This document shows, piece by piece, positions 28,116 to 35,574 of a stretch of DNA of 64,000 nucleotides. Each line of letters begins with the position of its first letter. Positions within the stretch are counted from its first letter, which is position 1. Below the pieces are notes generated by a model. The model was not told the origin of the DNA and searched no databases. It saw nothing but the letters and a program-made list of their open reading frames with translations. The DNA comes from Nocardia mangyaensis (GTDB taxonomy: Bacteria > Actinomycetota > Actinomycetes > Mycobacteriales > Mycobacteriaceae): positions 6,510,001 through 6,574,000 of the forward strand of contig NZ_CP018082.1 in assembly GCF_001886715.1 (NCBI RefSeq), given 5' to 3'. The position numbers were made by a program, and so were the translations under genes.

Positions 28116-28309
28116 TGCGTAACCACGGTGGGGTAGGGATTGGCGCGAATTCAACGCCGTGTCACGAGCGTCAGCCCCGGAGGAGGCAGCGTGCGTAACC
28201 ACGGAGGGGCAGGGAGTGGCGCGAATTCAACGCCGTGTCACGAGCGTCAGCCCCGGAGGAGGCAGCGTGCGTAACCACGGAGGGGCAGGGAGTGGCGCGA
28301 ATTCAACGC
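28116..28309 (+). repeat. 76-bp tandem repeat, about 2.5 copies, at the 5' end of the TetR gene
   Basis: Copies begin at 28116, 28192 and 28268 with TGCGTAACCACGG. Copies 2 and 3 are identical as far as copy 3 extends; copy 1 differs in a few bases. Each full unit contains a GGAGGAGG Shine-Dalgarno sequence, and a GTGCGTAACCAC start follows it, so the repeat multiplies the translation start of the downstream TetR gene. The period of 76 is not a multiple of three, so only the last start (28267) is in frame with the regulator. The GTG start of copy 2 (28191) opens a 27-codon reading frame ending at TAA 28272-28274, inside the real start region. Confidence 0.95.
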
Positions 28310-28905
28310 TGTCGGAGTCGGAGATCGTCGAGGCGGCGCTGCGCGTCGTGCGCGAGGACGGCGTGGAGAAGCTGTCGATGCGCAGGCTCTCGCGCGAGCT
28401 CGGCGTCTCACCGATGGCGCCGTACTACTACGTGGCCGACAAGCGCGAACTGCTCGATCTGGTGGCCAGCGCGGCGCTGCTCGGCGTGCGCAAGCCCTCA
28501 CACGATTCCGGGCCGTGGCAGGTGCGCCTGCGCGATCTGATCGATCAGATAGACGATAAACTGCGCAGGCATCCCGGCCTGGGCGACATCCTGCTCGAGC
28601 AGATGCTCGGCAAGCAGCTCGACCTGATCGACGCGGTGATGGAGATCCTGTTCGACGCGGGCTTCAGCGACCGCAACGTACTGGCCGCTTACGCGACCAT
28701 CCACACCTACCTGTTCGGCCGCAGCCGGGTGAATCCGCGCGACCGTTCCGCCCCCGCTGACGTGCTGTTACCCGAGGCCGTGGCCCGCGCCACCAAGTAC
28801 ATGTCCGACCTGCGCGGCAAGTACTCCTACGACTTCGGGATGGAGGTGTTGGTCGCCGGTCTGGAGGCACAGCTTGCCCTGCAGGCGCGTCCCGACCTAG
28901 CATGA
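28267..28905 (+). CDS. TetR-family transcriptional regulator, divergent from mftA
   Basis: A 212-residue TetR-type repressor. The N-terminal helix-turn-helix is SEIVEAALRVVREDG, then SMRRLSRELGVSPMAPYYY, then VADKRELLDLV. The ligand-binding part follows from about residue 65. GTG at 28267 is preceded by GGAGGAGG with close spacing and lies in the last copy of the tandem repeat. It occupies the position of mftR relative to mftA, but the recognition segment (MAPYYYVADKREL) differs from the RRTFFRYF-type segment I associate with MftR. I therefore leave the symbol open. The KstR box and kshB begin a few bases after its stop, so it may also read into kshB. It could control the mft genes, kshB or both. 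Confidence 0.85.
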   Translation: MRNHGGAGSGANSTLSESEIVEAALRVVREDGVEKLSMRRLSRELGVSPMAPYYYVADKRELLDLVASAALLGVRKPSHDSGPWQVRLRDLIDQIDDKLRRHPGLGDILLEQMLGKQLDLIDAVMEILFDAGFSDRNVLAAYATIHTYLFGRSRVNPRDRSAPADVLLPEAVARATKYMSDLRGKYSYDFGMEVLVAGLEAQLALQARPDLA

Positions 28906-28908
28906 AAC

Positions 28909-28922
28909 TGAAACACGTTCTA
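28909..28922. promoter_or_regulatory. KstR operator upstream of kshB
   Basis: TGAAACACGTTCTA matches the KstR palindrome TNNAACNNGTTNNA exactly. The box lies 20 bp before the kshB start and just after the TetR stop codon. KstR represses cholesterol and steroid catabolic genes in mycobacteria, rhodococci and relatives until relieved by a steroid-derived CoA thioester. The site predicts steroid-inducible expression of kshB. Confidence 0.85.
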
Positions 28923-28942
28923 GTTTTGTTCGAGAGGACGAC

Positions 28943-29998
28943 ATGACCACAGTCGAGGTTCCGCACGGTTCGCGCTCGGTGGTGCTGCGGGTGGCCGCAG
29001 TGATCGCCGAGACGGCCGATACCCACTCCGTGGTCTTCGAGGTGCCCGCCGAACTCCGCGAACGTTTCCGCTACCAGCCAGGTCAATTCCTGACCGTACG
29101 CATCCCCAGCGAACAGACCGGCTCGGTCGCCCGCTGCTACTCGCTGGCCAGCTCGCCGTTCACCGATGACCTGCCCAAGGTGACCGTCAAGCGCACCGAG
29201 GGCGGCTACGGCTCGAACTGGCTGTGCGACAACATCTCCGCGGGCGACGAGCTCGAGGTGCTGCCACCGTCGGGTGTGTTCACCCCCAAGAATCTCGACG
29301 AGGATCTGCTGCTGTTCGGTGCGGGTAGCGGCATCACCCCGGTCATGTCGATCCTGAAGTCGGCGCTGTCGGAGGGTTCCGGCAAGGTGGTGCTGATCTA
29401 CGCCAACCGCGACGCGGGCTCGGTGATCTTCGCCGAGGAGCTGCGCGAACTCGTCGGCAAGCATCCGCAACGACTCACCGTCATCCACTGGCTGGAACCG
29501 CTGCTGGGGCTGCCGACCGCCGACATGCTGGCCGGGCTGGTCGCGCCCTACACCGCCTACGAGGCGTTCATGTGCGGGCCCAAGCCGTTCATGGACCTGG
29601 TGCACGACGCGCTGGCCGCCCTCGAGGTGCCGCGCGCCCGCACCCACGCCGAGGTGTTCAACTCCCTCGCCGGCGATCCGTTCGCCGACCACACGCCCGC
29701 CGAGCTGAGCGAGGACGAGGCGGCCGATGCCGCGACCGTCGAGGTCGAACTCGACGGGCAGGTGCACGAGCTGTCGTGGCCGCGCAAGCAGACGCTGGTC
29801 GACATCATGCTGAGCAAGGGGCTCGACGTGCCCTACTCCTGCCAGGAGGGCGAGTGCGGGTCGTGTGCCTGCACGGTGCTCGAGGGCAAGGTGGAGATGG
29901 ACAACGCCGAGATCCTCGATCCCGAGGACATCGAGAACGGATACATCCTGGGATGCCAGGCGCGGCCGGTCACCGATCGGCTGAAGATCCAGTTCTGA
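28943..29998 (+). CDS. kshB: 3-ketosteroid-9-alpha-monooxygenase reductase component KshB
   Basis: A 351-residue NADH:ferredoxin-type reductase that feeds electrons to the Rieske oxygenase KshA, which opens steroid ring B. Order of parts: FAD-binding domain (residues about 10-110; RCYSLASSP and GGYGSNWL), NAD-binding domain (GAGSGITPVMSIL; MCGPKPFMDLV), and a C-terminal plant-type [2Fe-2S] domain with CQEGECGSCAC and a fourth cysteine in LGCQARP. The length agrees with the mycobacterial protein. The KstR box immediately upstream supports this over the similar PaaE-type reductases. Start ATG with GAGAGG upstream. KshA is not in the window. Confidence 0.9.
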   Translation: MTTVEVPHGSRSVVLRVAAVIAETADTHSVVFEVPAELRERFRYQPGQFLTVRIPSEQTGSVARCYSLASSPFTDDLPKVTVKRTEGGYGSNWLCDNISAGDELEVLPPSGVFTPKNLDEDLLLFGAGSGITPVMSILKSALSEGSGKVVLIYANRDAGSVIFAEELRELVGKHPQRLTVIHWLEPLLGLPTADMLAGLVAPYTAYEAFMCGPKPFMDLVHDALAALEVPRARTHAEVFNSLAGDPFADHTPAELSEDEAADAATVEVELDGQVHELSWPRKQTLVDIMLSKGLDVPYSCQEGECGSCACTVLEGKVEMDNAEILDPEDIENGYILGCQARPVTDRLKIQF

Positions 29999-30038
29999 GC
30001 CGGAACCACGGCGGCTCGCCGCCGGTCGCCGACCCGGT

Positions 30039-30779
30039 TCAGCGCAGCGCGCGATAGGCGGCGCGCTGTTGTGGAGCGAGGTGTTCGGTCGCGTAACTCA
30101 ATGCGGTACGGCCCATCTCGGGTGCATGGGTGTCGAGGAAGCCGGTGAGCACCGCTCGGTCGACCCGTTTGCCGACCTCGCGCAGCATCCAGCCGAGGGC
30201 CTTCTGGATGAGGTCGCGGCGGTCGGCGAGCAGTATTTCGGCGAGTTCCAGCGTGGTGCTCGCCTCGCCGGCCTTGATGAAGGCGAAGGTGGACAGCAGG
30301 GCCACCCGGCGCTCCCACAGGGAATCGCGCTGGGCGAGCTGGAACAGCAGGGCGCGGTCCTTGTCGAGGAGCCAGGGGCCGATGATGTGTTCGGCGGAGG
30401 CGTCGACCAGGTCCCAGTTGTTCACCCTGCCCCGGCGGACGGCCGCGAGGTAGAGCGCGACCATCTCCGCGCGGGCGCTGTCGTCCCGGGTGCGCGGTTT
30501 GGACGCGGCGGCGAAGCGGAGGTTCAGGACGAACAGGGCCGTGAGGCGTTCCTCGTGGACGGGGCTGTCGAGGAGTTCGTCGATCTGTTCGAGCGGCAGG
30601 GTGGCGAACCGCTTCGCCACTTGTCGACTGGCGGGGACGCGGACGCCGAGGAAGACGTCGCCTTCGCCGTATTCGCCGGGAGCGGTCTTGAAGAAGCGCT
30701 GCAGGTTCCGCGCGTCCTCGGGATTCGCCAGTTCGGCGAGGGCCTCGCGCACCTGCGTGGCGGTGGGGAGCTCGGACAC
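30039..30779 (-). CDS. DNA alkylation repair protein, AlkD family
   Basis: A 246-residue HEAT-like-repeat protein of the AlkD glycosylase family, which removes alkylated bases without flipping them out. Family marks are VRVPASRQVAKRF, NNWDLVDASAEHIIGPWL, LWERRVALLSTFAFI, and QKALGWMLREVGKR near the C-terminus. GTG at 30779 has GGAGGT 5 nt upstream. It stands alone, convergent with kshB. Confidence 0.9.
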   Translation of the reverse strand: MSELPTATQVREALAELANPEDARNLQRFFKTAPGEYGEGDVFLGVRVPASRQVAKRFATLPLEQIDELLDSPVHEERLTALFVLNLRFAAASKPRTRDDSARAEMVALYLAAVRRGRVNNWDLVDASAEHIIGPWLLDKDRALLFQLAQRDSLWERRVALLSTFAFIKAGEASTTLELAEILLADRRDLIQKALGWMLREVGKRVDRAVLTGFLDTHAPEMGRTALSYATEHLAPQQRAAYRALR

Positions 30780-30923
30780 TGCGCACCTCCGGAGTCGACG
30801 GGTTCCACCGCATTCAACCCCGAGGGACCGACAATTCAGCCATCGGCCACAGCTCGGTCACCCGGCGACGGAACCCCCGCGCGGCGAGCACACCCCGCGC
30901 GTGGCCAGGAGGAGCCGACGCGA

Positions 30924-31688
30924 TCAGCCCGGCAGCGCTCCGAGCAGTCGGCCGGATTCGAATGTCGCCGCGCTGGCGGGCAATTCGCCGGTCCGCCCGC
31001 TGGTGCGGACCGTGACATTGCCGTTGCCCGTCGTGGGGCGGCCGAGTTCGTCCATTTTGCGGATGGTCTGGGCGGCCACGGCCTGGGCGCTGTCGAACAG
31101 GCGCACCCCGTCGGGCAGTGCGGCCACGATGGCATCGATGACCAGCGGATAGTGCGTGCAGCCGAGCACCACGCCCTCGACATCGGCGGGGGTGCGCGCC
31201 GCGGCGTCGGCGATGGACTCACCGATGGCGGGCAGATCGCCCCGGTCGATCGCGTCGGCCAGCCCGTGACAGGCGACCCCGACGACCTTCGCCGCCCCGC
31301 CGAACCGGGCGATCAGATCGGCCTGGTACCGGCTGGCCGTCGTCGCCGCGGTCGCCCACACCGCCACCGACCGGCACTGCGCCGCCGCCGGCTTGATCGC
31401 GGGCACCGTCCCGATCACCGGCACCGACTCCCCCACCGCCGCCCGCACATGATCCAGCGCCGTCACACTCGCCGTATTGCACGGCAACACGATCACCTCG
31501 GCCCCCAGCTCGAGCGCCTGCCGCGCCGTCCCGAGCACCCGTTCGACCACCCACTCCTCCGCCTTCGGCCCCCACGGCGCGCCCTCGGGGTCCAGCAGCA
31601 GCAACAGATCCACATCAGGCCGCAGTTTGCGCAACCAAGCAGCCGTAGGCAACAGGCCAAGGCCGGAATCGATGAGCGCGACGATCAC
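30924..31688 (-). CDS. Aspartate/glutamate racemase family protein
   Basis: A 254-residue protein with both cysteine motifs of the family: VLPCNTASVTALDH and VVLGCTHYPLVIDAIV. The N-terminal motif is IDSGLGLLPT instead of the (F)DSGVGGL usual in glutamate racemase MurI. The fold and catalytic cysteines suggest an active amino-acid racemase, but the altered glycine motif and the lack of cell-wall neighbours make a non-MurI paralogue possible. GTG start at 31688. Confidence 0.8.
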   Translation of the reverse strand: MIVALIDSGLGLLPTAAWLRKLRPDVDLLLLLDPEGAPWGPKAEEWVVERVLGTARQALELGAEVIVLPCNTASVTALDHVRAAVGESVPVIGTVPAIKPAAAQCRSVAVWATAATTASRYQADLIARFGGAAKVVGVACHGLADAIDRGDLPAIGESIADAAARTPADVEGVVLGCTHYPLVIDAIVAALPDGVRLFDSAQAVAAQTIRKMDELGRPTTGNGNVTVRTSGRTGELPASAATFESGRLLGALPG

Positions 31689-31721
31689 CGGTCCACCGTA
31701 TTACAGCGGCGCATTCGGGCC

Positions 31722-32921
31722 TTACGAGGTGGGCGTGAGGAGGTCGGCGAGCGGGGTGGGGGTGGCGAGTTTGGCGCGCAGTTTCATGACCTGGGAAGTG
31801 AGGCCGGCGCCGAGGACGGCGGTGAGGACGCCGTCGCGGGAGTAGTAGGCGAGGAACTTGCGGCCGTCGTCGGTGACGATGGTGACATCGTCGGTGGCGG
31901 CGGGGGTGCCGAGAGCCTGGATCTTCACGTCGTACTGGTCGCTCCAGAAGTACGGGACGCGGGCGGCGGTGGGGGCCGGGCCGCCGAGGAGGGCGGTGAC
32001 CAGGAGTTTGGCCTGTTCGCCCGCACTGGTCCAGTGCTCGACCCGCTTGCGCACGCCCGTGTCGTGCTGCCAGGCGGCCACGTCGCCGACGGCCCAGACG
32101 GCGTCGGCGGAGGTGCGGCCGACCTCGTCGGCGAGCACACCGCCGCCCGCGGACGGTTCGGCCAGCTCGATGCCGGAATCGGCGAGCCAGTCGGTGACGG
32201 GGACCGAGCCGACGCCGATGACGACCAGGTCCGCGGCGAGTTCGGTGCCGTCGGTGAGCAGCGCGCCGCGCACCCGGCCCGACTCATCGGCACGCAGGGT
32301 GTCGACGCCGGTGCCGCAGCGCAGGTCGACCCCTTCCTCACGGTGCATTCTGGCCACCAGCGCGCCGATCCGCTCACCGAGCACCGAGGCCAGCGGGGTC
32401 GGCTGCGGTTCGATGAGGCTGACCTCGACTCCGGCGGCACGGAAACTGGCGGCGAGTTCGCAGCCGATGAAACCGGCACCGATGATCAGCGCCCGCGTCG
32501 CGCCGTCGAGTTCGGCGCGCAGGGTTTCGGCGTCCTCGTGCGCCCGCAGGACGTGCACACCGCCCGCGGCGGGCAATCCGGGCAGTCGGCGGGGGCGCAG
32601 GCCGGTTGCGATGATCAGCTGGGCGTAGGCGATCGTGCTGCCGTCGGCGAGGGTGATCGTGCGCGCGGCGATGTCGACGCCGGTGACGGCCGTTCCGAGG
32701 CGCAGCTCGATGTTCTTGTCCGCGAAGAACTCCGGCGGGCGCAGCGTGGTGTCGTCGGTCTCGCCGCGTACGAACTGCTTCGACAGCGGGGGGCGATCGT
32801 AGGGCGGGCGCGTCTCGTCGCCGAGCAGCAGCACCCCACCTTCGTACCCGGCCCGGCGCAGTTCCTCCGCCGTACGCAGGCCTGCCAGACCCGCTCCGAC
32901 GATCACGATGGGCGCGCTCAT
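31722..32921 (-). CDS. NAD(P)H:ferredoxin/rubredoxin reductase (FAD-dependent)
   Basis: A 399-residue pyridine nucleotide-disulfide oxidoreductase-fold flavoprotein of the ferredoxin reductase type used with cytochrome P450 or Rieske systems. It has an FAD motif IVIVGAGLAGLRTAEELR at the N-terminus, PPYDRPPLSKQF, an NAD-binding motif ALIIGAGFIGCELAASF at about 146, and the second FAD motif VWAVGDVAAW. The reductase C-terminal domain includes VPYFWSDQYDVKIQ. ATG at 32921 has AAGGA upstream. It lies 33 nt upstream of the racemase gene on the same strand. Confidence 0.9.
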   Translation of the reverse strand: MSAPIVIVGAGLAGLRTAEELRRAGYEGGVLLLGDETRPPYDRPPLSKQFVRGETDDTTLRPPEFFADKNIELRLGTAVTGVDIAARTITLADGSTIAYAQLIIATGLRPRRLPGLPAAGGVHVLRAHEDAETLRAELDGATRALIIGAGFIGCELAASFRAAGVEVSLIEPQPTPLASVLGERIGALVARMHREEGVDLRCGTGVDTLRADESGRVRGALLTDGTELAADLVVIGVGSVPVTDWLADSGIELAEPSAGGGVLADEVGRTSADAVWAVGDVAAWQHDTGVRKRVEHWTSAGEQAKLLVTALLGGPAPTAARVPYFWSDQYDVKIQALGTPAATDDVTIVTDDGRKFLAYYSRDGVLTAVLGAGLTSQVMKLRAKLATPTPLADLLTPTS

Positions 32922-33113
32922 AGATGTGTCCTTCTGCTGTGTCGCGGGCCACTACGGCCCCCAGATGTTTGTACCAGTGTGCGAGGACACCTGTGACACC
33001 CACGTCGCAACCCAACCGTGCCGATACCGGTATCGACCGGGCGGTCAATCAGGAGTAAACCGAGGTCAGAGGCATTTTGTCTCAATTTCGGTCTCAACGA
33101 GGAGGCAGCTCCC

Positions 33114-33470
33114 ATGTTCAACGACAGCCGCGCACAAGATTTTCTCGCCGTCGTGCTCGGTGCGTTCACCGCACTCTCGCCCCTGTGGCTCAACACCAAC
33201 AGCAACGCCCGCTGGACGCTCATCGTGCTCGGCGTACTCATCGCCGCGACCGGGCTGGTCCAGATGGCACGGGCGAGCATGGCCAGCGCCGACTACGCGA
33301 TGGGCCTGTTCGGCGTGCTGCTGTTCATCTCGCCGTGGGCCATGGACTTCACCGCGTTCCGTGGCGCGGCCTGGACCGCCTGGGTGGTCGGGGTGGTGAC
33401 CGCGGTCGTGGCGGTGGCCGCGCTGCCCGCGATGTCGCAACGCCTGCACAATATGGCTCCCCATCACTGA
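33114..33470 (+). CDS. SPW-repeat membrane protein
   Basis: A 118-residue hydrophobic protein with two SPW-type repeats (ALSPLWLNTN and FISPWAMDF), each followed by membrane segments, giving about four helices. SPW proteins are small actinobacterial membrane proteins of unknown role. ATG at 33114 has GAGGAGG upstream. Its stop overlaps the start of the TetR gene (TGATG), so the two are co-expressed and the TetR protein may regulate it. Confidence 0.85.
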   Translation: MFNDSRAQDFLAVVLGAFTALSPLWLNTNSNARWTLIVLGVLIAATGLVQMARASMASADYAMGLFGVLLFISPWAMDFTAFRGAAWTAWVVGVVTAVVAVAALPAMSQRLHNMAPHH

Positions 33471-34087
33471 TGCCGGGCCGACGCGTCGGGCGCCGCAACG
33501 CGAAACGCGATGGCGACGCCCGGCAACTCATCCTGGATGCCGCCGAATCCCTGTTCGCCGCACGGGGGTTCGACGCGACTCCGACCGCCGCCCTGGCGGC
33601 GGCCGCCGGTGTGCCCAAGGGGCTGGTCTTCTACTACTTCCCGACCAAGAACGCGATCCTGTCCGCGCTCCTACGTGAACGACTGCCCGACCATCCCATC
33701 GACGACATCGGTGCCGTCGTCGCCCTCGGCGACCCGGCCACCAGTTTGATCAACCTCGACACCGCGCTCAACCTGCGCGATCACCACTCCTCGGTGCTGC
33801 GCGTGATCATGTGGCGCGAAGCCGACACCCATCCCGACGTCCGCCGCCGCCTGCGCCAACTGCGCGACCAACTCCTCGACGTCACCGCCCACGTCCTCCA
33901 GGCCAGCACCCCCACCCCGGTCCGCCCCGGCACCCTGCGCGCCTGCGCCGCCGCCTGGGTCTCGGCCATGTTCGCCATCGCCGGCGCCGACCGCCTGCGC
34001 GCTCTGGACGGCCTTCCGGTCCCCACCGTCGAGGACCTGACGAACGTCGCTCAGGTCGTCGCGGCGGGGATGACCCAACTCGGCTGA
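33470..34087 (+). CDS. TetR-family transcriptional regulator
   Basis: A 205-residue TetR protein with an Arg-rich N-terminus, helix-turn-helix at about 20-65 (ILDAAESLFAARGFDATP, ALAAAAGVPKGLVFYYFPTKNAIL) and a ligand-binding C-terminal domain. The ATG at 33470 overlaps the TGA of the SPW gene. Target and ligand are unknown; the overlap suggests autoregulation with that membrane protein. Confidence 0.88.
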   Translation: MPGRRVGRRNAKRDGDARQLILDAAESLFAARGFDATPTAALAAAAGVPKGLVFYYFPTKNAILSALLRERLPDHPIDDIGAVVALGDPATSLINLDTALNLRDHHSSVLRVIMWREADTHPDVRRRLRQLRDQLLDVTAHVLQASTPTPVRPGTLRACAAAWVSAMFAIAGADRLRALDGLPVPTVEDLTNVAQVVAAGMTQLG

Positions 34088-34106
34088 GCGCGCCCGCCCC
34101 ACGCGA

Positions 34107-34571
34107 TCACGCCTCGCTCCAGCGGGCGGCGTCGTTGGCGGCGAGGACGCGGCGCAGGAGCTCGGTCAGGGTCTGCTGCTCTGGGGCGGAGAGGGCATCG
34201 AGGAAGCCGCGCTGCGATGCCATCGCCACGGGGTGCAGTTCGCGCGTGGCGGCCTCGCCTGCGGCGGTGAGTGCGATCTTGTTGCGGCGACGGTCGGCCG
34301 GGTCCTGAGCCCTGGTCACCAGACCGAGGCGCTGTAGCTCGTCGATGTGGCCGACCAGATGGCTCTTGTCGAGGTCGAGTGCGTCGGCCAGTTGCTGCTG
34401 CGACAGGGGGCCGAAGTCGTCCAGCGCGCTGAGCACGGCCTGGTGGCCCAGCCGGAGGCCCCGTTCGGCCAGGGCGATCTCCAGCTGCTGCCGCCCGAAC
34501 TTCGACACCTGCGAGGCCAGATACGACGGCTGGGCGAGCAGGGATGGCGGGCGCTGCCGGTGGACTGACAT
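34107..34571 (-). CDS. MarR-family transcriptional regulator
   Basis: A 154-residue winged-helix protein. The MarR core includes LGHQAVLSALDDFGPLSQQQLADALDLDKSHLVGHIDELQRLGLV and the wing RAQDPADRRRNKIALT. ATG at 34571 was chosen because the conserved region begins soon after; the frame is open a further 19 codons upstream. It is divergent from the DoxX gene 73 bp away, so it probably controls that gene and itself. Ligands of such pairs are often phenols, quinones or oxidants. Confidence 0.88.
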   Translation of the reverse strand: MSVHRQRPPSLLAQPSYLASQVSKFGRQQLEIALAERGLRLGHQAVLSALDDFGPLSQQQLADALDLDKSHLVGHIDELQRLGLVTRAQDPADRRRNKIALTAAGEAATRELHPVAMASQRGFLDALSAPEQQTLTELLRRVLAANDAARWSEA

Positions 34572-34598
34572 CAGGCGACCATACCGGTCGCCAAAACT

Positions 34599-34629
34599 GT
34601 TGCATATCGCTACTATTGCATCAGGCAAC
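34599..34629. promoter_or_regulatory. Candidate MarR operator between marR-like and doxX-like genes
   Basis: The 73-bp divergent spacer holds an outer inverted repeat GTTGC (34599-34603) / GCAAC (34625-34629) and two direct copies of TTGCAT (34600 and 34616). The area is AT-richer than its surroundings. The position suits a site controlling both promoters, but the symmetry is imperfect. Confidence 0.35.
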
Positions 34630-34644
34630 TACAAAGGAATGCGC

Positions 34645-35121
34645 ATGACTGATCGATCGAGCCTCGCACTGTTGACCGGCCCCGCTCCCCGCCCACTCGT
34701 GGACGGCACACTCCTGCTGCTGCGCCTGACCCTGGGCGTGATCTTCTTCGCCCACGGCTGGGACACCTTCCAGAACCTCGGCGTCTCGGGGACCATCGAC
34801 CTGCAGCGCGAGTCGGGGATTCCGCTCCCGGAGCTGGCCGGCCCGTTCACCGTGCTCGCCGAACTCATCGGCGGCCCGCTGCTCGCCCTCGGCGCGCTCA
34901 CCCGCCCGGCCGCCCTGGCACTGGCCGTGGTCATGGTCGGCGCGATCGCGTTCATCCACGCGCCGCATGGCATCTTCGTCGAGAACGGCGGCATCGAACT
35001 GGTGCTCGTCCTCGCCGCCGCCTGTCTGGTACTCGCCGTACAGGGCGCGGGGCGGTTCGGTGTCGACGGGCTGATCGCGACCCGCTGGTCCACCCCGACC
35101 CGCCGCGACGATCCGGCATGA
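34645..35121 (+). CDS. DoxX-family membrane protein
   Basis: A 158-residue integral membrane protein with four predicted helices. The DoxX signature region is LLLLRLTLGVIFFAHGWDTF, with a further conserved stretch AELIGGPLLALGALTRPAA. DoxX-type proteins are linked to oxidative or thiol stress. ATG at 34645 has AAAGGA seven bases upstream. The stop overlaps the start of the broken lipoprotein gene that follows. Confidence 0.88.
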   Translation: MTDRSSLALLTGPAPRPLVDGTLLLLRLTLGVIFFAHGWDTFQNLGVSGTIDLQRESGIPLPELAGPFTVLAELIGGPLLALGALTRPAALALAVVMVGAIAFIHAPHGIFVENGGIELVLVLAAACLVLAVQGAGRFGVDGLIATRWSTPTRRDDPA

Positions 35122-35490
35122 ACCCAGGTGCCCCGAATCGCCGGACCGTGCTGACCGCACTCGGGCTGGGACTGGTGAACGCGGGGTGCGGAACCGACCG
35201 CCCGAGCACATCCCCGCCCCATCCGCCGCGACCTCAGCGAGAACAAGCCGAGCGCACCGCTCACATCCACTTGAAGGTCCACGTCGGCGGCCGCGAGATC
35301 CACACCGGCCAGCTGTATTTCGACGACGACCTCACCGCGATGATCGCCGTACTCCCACCGCACCGAACCCCGCACCCGCAACAACCAGGACTTCCTCTTC
35401 CGACGCGTCGCCGACCACACCCTGCTGACAGTGGCCGGCACCCCCGACAGCGGACTTCAGGCCGACATCATGGTCGGAGTCACGGTGTAG
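35118..35490 (+). pseudogene. Broken lipoprotein related to intradiol ring-cleavage dioxygenases
   Basis: The ATG overlaps the doxX-like stop. The N-terminus has an Arg-Arg/lipobox signal (NRRTVLTALGLGLVNAGCG). After a short Pro-rich stretch comes HIHLKVHVGGREIHTGQLYFDDDLT, which matches the late part of secreted intradiol-dioxygenase-like proteins. The expected continuation (NNQDFLFRRVADHTLL ... ADIMVGVTV) is present but in the +1 frame, ending at TAG 35488-35490. The reading frame therefore shifts near 35345-35360. Most of the catalytic domain between signal and HIH motif is also missing. Deletion plus frameshift make it a pseudogene; a sequencing error could explain only the frameshift. 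Confidence 0.7.
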
Positions 35491-35574
35491 CTCGACTCGC
35501 ACCGCGATGACCTGGCCGACATCGACCAGGTCATCGCAGACGGCATCACCCGATTCGACAGAGTCACCACCGGG

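Noticed and set aside
32922..33113. Possible small gene between the ferredoxin reductase and SPW genes
   Set aside because: No frame with a ribosome-binding site and coding-like composition; treated as a divergent promoter region.
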